A stretch of DNA of 7,967 nucleotides from Actinomycetota bacterium (GTDB lineage Bacteria; Actinomycetota; Thermoleophilia; UBA2241). The notes below the pieces were generated by a model that was not told where the DNA came from, did no database searches, and worked only from the letters and a program-made list of their open reading frames with translations. Every line of letters starts with the position of its first letter. Within the stretch, counting starts at the first letter, position 1. The stretch covers positions 1 through 7,967 of the forward strand of contig PMKX01000192.1 in NCBI GenBank assembly GCA_003158705.1. The letters are read 5' to 3'. Positions 5,694-7,967 of this stretch are shown here, one piece after another. Position numbers and translations under genes: made by a program.

Positions 5694-5709
5694 GCGTTCC
5701 GCGCTACGA

Positions 5710-5747
5710 GCCGGCGGGATGTCCGTATCGACGTTTCCCTCGCCGGC
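5710..5747 (+). terminator. Probable terminator hairpin after the DUF72 gene
   Basis: GCCGGCG (5710-5716) pairs perfectly with CGCCGGC (5741-5747), and GG/CC extends the stem past a one-base bulge, with a loop of about 19 bases. It begins 16 bases after the DUF72 stop codon. No T run follows, so it is either a GC-type terminator or a processing hairpin. Confidence 0.4.
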
Positions 5748-5779
5748 ACCTGCAGTCCAGGACCACGACTATGCGGCAA

Positions 5780-5807
5780 TCGACGACCGCGGCCGAGCAG
5801 GTATCAT
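5780..5807 (+). promoter_or_regulatory. Possible promoter of the M20 gene
   Basis: TCGACG (5780-5785) and TATCAT (5802-5807) are 16 bases apart. The predicted start near 5814 would fall just before the ATG at 5817 and after the in-frame ATG at 5771. If real, it excludes 5771 as the M20 start. Confidence 0.35.
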
Positions 5808-5816
5808 TAGCGAGTC

Positions 5817-5852
5817 ATGAGCATCGTCTGTCGGCGGGAGGTCGCCGCCTGA
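5817..5852 (+). CDS. Possible 11-residue leader peptide coupled to the M20 gene
   Basis: ATG at 5817 opens a frame coding for MSIVCRREVAA and ending in TGA at 5850-5852. The stop overlaps an in-frame CTG of the M20 gene in a CTGA junction, the same geometry as ATGA/GTGA coupling junctions. The ATG lies 9 bases after a TATCAT, so the peptide would be nearly leaderless. Alternatively the short frame is chance, or a one-base sequencing or real indel separates the true M20 ATG from its body. Confidence 0.25.
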   Translation: MSIVCRREVAA

Positions 5853-7213
5853 GCATCTACGGAATCGGCAGAAAGCAGTGGGCAGAGCTCGAGCGTGAGG
5901 TGCTCGAGCTGTTCACGCGGCTCCTGCAAGTCGACACGACCAACCCCCCGGGCAACGAGACGCAAGCGGCCCTGCTGCTTCAGGACTACCTGGCCGCCAG
6001 CGGTGTACAGAGCTCGCTGCTAGGGGAGCTGCCGGAGCGCCAGAGCCTGGTAGCTCGCCTCCCCGGCACACGCCCCGGCCCCACCCTGCTATACATGGGC
6101 CACACGGACGTCGTGCCGGCCGACGCCGCAGAGTGGACGGTGCCGCCCTTCTCGGGCACGGTCAAGGGCGGCTTCGTCTGGGGCTGTGGCGCCACCGACA
6201 TGAAGAACCAAGTGGCCGCCGAAGCCGTCGCCGTGGCGCGCCTCGCGCGCAGCGGCGCCGACTTCGCCGGCACGCTCCTCTTCGCGGCCACCGCCGACGA
6301 AGAGGACGGCGAGTACTGCGGCGCCAAGTGGCTTTGCGAGAACCACCCCGACCTGGTGCGCTGCGACTACCTGCTCAACGAGGGCATGGGCGGCCTCTGG
6401 CTGCCCATCGACGGCAGGAAGGTGTTCCTTCTGGCCGTGGGCGAGAAGGCATTCGCCCAGTTCCGCATCCGGACGCGCGGCGTGGGCGGCCACGGATCGG
6501 TGCCAGAGCACGAGCACAGCGCCGTGATCCACCTGGCCAAAGCGGTGGTCGCCCTCGGCGACCTTGATCCGCCGGCTGTGGTGCTGCCGCTCACCGCCCG
6601 GTTCATCGACACGATCGTCAGCGACGCCGGGTTGCGCCATCGTCTGAGGGATCCGTCACTGGCGCGGGCGGCCGGACGTGAGCTGCGCGCACGGCAACCG
6701 GCCGTCGCCAGCCTCGTAGAACCTCTCCTCGGCGCCACCTTCACGCCGACGATGCTCGACGCCGGCAAGGTCGTGAACGTCATCCCCACCCATGCCGAGG
6801 CCCAGATCGATTGTCGCATCCTGCCGGGCATGACGCCGCAACAGACCAAGGCCATCGTGGCGGCGACGCTCGACCCGCTGGGCATCGACTGGGAGTTCGA
6901 GTGGGTCGACGTCACCGAGGCCAACGCCTCAGACCCGCACACGCCCCTCAGCGCAAGCATCGAGCGCGTTCTGAAGAGCGACGTCCCAGGCGCCACCTTG
7001 GCGCCGATGTGCAGCGGCAGCTTCACCGACTCGCGCTGGTTCCGCGAGTACTTCCCCGAGGTGGTGGCCTACGGCTTCGCACCCTACCCGTCGGAGAGCC
7101 TGAGCGACATGAGCGGCGGCCGCGACCACTCACCCGACGAGCGCATCAAGGTCGCAGACGTGACCTACCAGGCTCTGTTCTTCGAACGCGTGGCCCGGGA
7201 GCTGCTGCGCTGA
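5849..7213 (+). CDS. M20-family metallopeptidase / amidohydrolase
   Basis: M20 enzymes use two metal ions to cleave amide bonds in acylated amino acids or peptides (deacetylases, desuccinylases, carboxypeptidases). The expected ligands are all present, counted from CTG 5849 as residue 1: H85 and D87 (MGHTDVV), bridging D117 (GATDMKN), E151/E152 (ADEEDGEY; base and ligand), E178 (LNEG) and H427 (GRDHSPDE). The dimerisation-domain signature VGGHGSVPEHEHSA is also present. Length would be 454 residues, normal for the family. The start is unresolved: GGGAGG at 5836-5841 is ideally placed for CTG 5849. ATG 5771 (480 residues) has only a weak AGGA, and the 26 codons between 5771 and 5849 are atypical (10 end in A or T, including TTA, against 4 of the next 26). 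GTG 5900 would cut the first helix. The substrate is unknown. It overlaps the next gene by one base. Confidence 0.93.
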   Translation: MSIYGIGRKQWAELEREVLELFTRLLQVDTTNPPGNETQAALLLQDYLAASGVQSSLLGELPERQSLVARLPGTRPGPTLLYMGHTDVVPADAAEWTVPPFSGTVKGGFVWGCGATDMKNQVAAEAVAVARLARSGADFAGTLLFAATADEEDGEYCGAKWLCENHPDLVRCDYLLNEGMGGLWLPIDGRKVFLLAVGEKAFAQFRIRTRGVGGHGSVPEHEHSAVIHLAKAVVALGDLDPPAVVLPLTARFIDTIVSDAGLRHRLRDPSLARAAGRELRARQPAVASLVEPLLGATFTPTMLDAGKVVNVIPTHAEAQIDCRILPGMTPQQTKAIVAATLDPLGIDWEFEWVDVTEANASDPHTPLSASIERVLKSDVPGATLAPMCSGSFTDSRWFREYFPEVVAYGFAPYPSESLSDMSGGRDHSPDERIKVADVTYQALFFERVARELLR

Positions 7214-7967
7214 TGGGCGCCGCCCCGTCCTTGCGTGAGCGTTTCCGCGGCACCCTCCTCGGGCTTGCAGTCGGCGACGCGCTCGGCGCCCCCGTGGAGT
7301 TCCTCAGCGCAGACCAGGTGGTCGAACGCTGGGGCGTGCTCACCGAGATGGTCGGCGGCGGCTGCCACGGCGTGCAGCCCGGCGAGGCCACCGACGCGAC
7401 CGAGATGATGCTCTGCTTGGCCGAGAGCCTGGCAGACAACACCGAGTTCCGGCCCGACGCCATCATGCGCCGCTACCTGGCATGGTTCGACGCCCAGCCG
7501 CGCGACGTGAGTCTCACCGTGCGCACCGTGATGCTCGTCATCCGCAGCGGCACGGCCTGGGACGTGGCCTCGCGACGGGCCTACGAGATCCTCGGCCGCC
7601 CGACAGCCGGCAACGGTAGCTTGATGCGCTGTGCGCCGGTGGCGCTGCGATTCTTCGCAGAGCCCGAAAGGCGCCGCGACGCAGCCTTGCGCGAGTCGAC
7701 ACTCACACACTTCGATCCTCTCGCGGGCTGGGCGTGCGCCGCGTTCGACGAGCTACTCGCGGCGGCGATGACCGACCGCCTCCGCGACCAAATGCCGGTC
7801 ATCGCCGCCGCTTTCGGCGAAGAGGACGCGCACGTGGCCGAGGCGCTGCAGGGCGCGCTCGATGCCGAGCCGGAGGAGATCCACAGCTCGGCCTTCGTCT
7901 TGGACTCGCTTCAGACCGCCGTGTGGGCCGTGCTGCGCACGCACAGCTTCGAGGACGCCGTGTGCAC
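7213..7967 (+). CDS. ADP-ribosylglycohydrolase (DraG/ARH family), partial, altered TDDT motif
   Basis: Members of this family remove ADP-ribose from proteins, nucleic acids or small molecules, using Mg or Mn ions. The first 251 codons are here; the frame runs off the right edge. The N-terminal signature RFRGTLLGLAVGDALGAPVEF (residues 10-30, with E29) is textbook. AGNGSLMR (132-139), LTHFDPLAG (164-172) and the SFEDAV segment near the end also fit. The metal motif normally written TDDT reads T60-D61-A62-T63, so the second aspartate is missing; the C-terminal DxDT ligands lie outside the window. The ATG at 7213 overlaps the M20 TGA (TGATG), so the two are probably co-translated. Family is confident; activity is uncertain because of A62. 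Confidence 0.92.
   Translation, partial: MGAAPSLRERFRGTLLGLAVGDALGAPVEFLSADQVVERWGVLTEMVGGGCHGVQPGEATDATEMMLCLAESLADNTEFRPDAIMRRYLAWFDAQPRDVSLTVRTVMLVIRSGTAWDVASRRAYEILGRPTAGNGSLMRCAPVALRFFAEPERRRDAALRESTLTHFDPLAGWACAAFDELLAAAMTDRLRDQMPVIAAAFGEEDAHVAEALQGALDAEPEEIHSSAFVLDSLQTAVWAVLRTHSFEDAVC

Noticed and set aside
5570..5770. N-terminal extension of the M20 frame back to 5570
   Set aside because: It overlaps the conserved 3' end of the DUF72 gene in another frame and the terminator hairpin, and encodes alanine/arginine-rich sequence with no family match.

Overview
The window looks like ordinary chromosomal DNA from a GC-rich bacterium, most likely of the phylum Actinomycetota. A deep-branching class such as Thermoleophilia would fit, but I cannot prove the class. 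The evidence is high GC at third codon positions, the order polA then rpsA in the same direction (the arrangement known from actinobacteria such as Mycobacterium), a PolA whose proofreading exonuclease site has decayed, and RsbW-type anti-sigma biology. I see no mobile element, CRISPR array or phage gene.

Left half (about 1-4350), all on the minus strand and read right to left: tRNA-Leu(GAG), a small unrecognised protein overlapping by 4 bases an RsbW-like GHKL-fold kinase/anti-sigma factor, then polA (complete, 883 residues), then the first 155 codons of rpsA (ribosomal protein S1), which runs off the left edge. The gap between polA and rpsA (466-603) is rich in signals: a run of GCTA repeats, an extended -10 promoter, and a leader that can form a classical H-type pseudoknot just before the rpsA ribosome binding site. 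polA has a -10-like hexamer 6 bases before its ATG and no good ribosome binding site, which suggests a leaderless transcript.

Centre (4351-4790), 440 bases with no protein gene. It holds a near-consensus promoter for the tRNA. To its right is a second, separate minus-strand promoter-like pair (TTGTCG, 17 bases, TATACT), followed by several hairpins and ending in a 12-bp GC-rich stem topped by a GNRA-closed helix. I read this as a candidate unnamed small RNA of about 190 nt. Transcription diverges here.

Right half (4791-7967), plus strand: a complete DUF72/YecE-family TIM-barrel protein, a likely terminator hairpin, a complete M20 metallohydrolase, and a partial ADP-ribosylglycohydrolase overlapping the M20 gene by one base. 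The M20 start is unusual: the best ribosome binding site and the codon use point to a CTG codon that overlaps the stop of a possible 11-residue leader peptide. The ADP-ribosylglycohydrolase has TDAT where the family normally has the metal-binding TDDT.

The genes are mostly housekeeping (translation, replication/repair, tRNA). The accessory interest lies in the anti-sigma pair placed upstream of polA, the two RNA structures, and the M20/ADP-ribosylglycohydrolase pair. None of these amounts to a proven new system; the rpsA leader pseudoknot and the 4494-4681 RNA candidate are the best leads.
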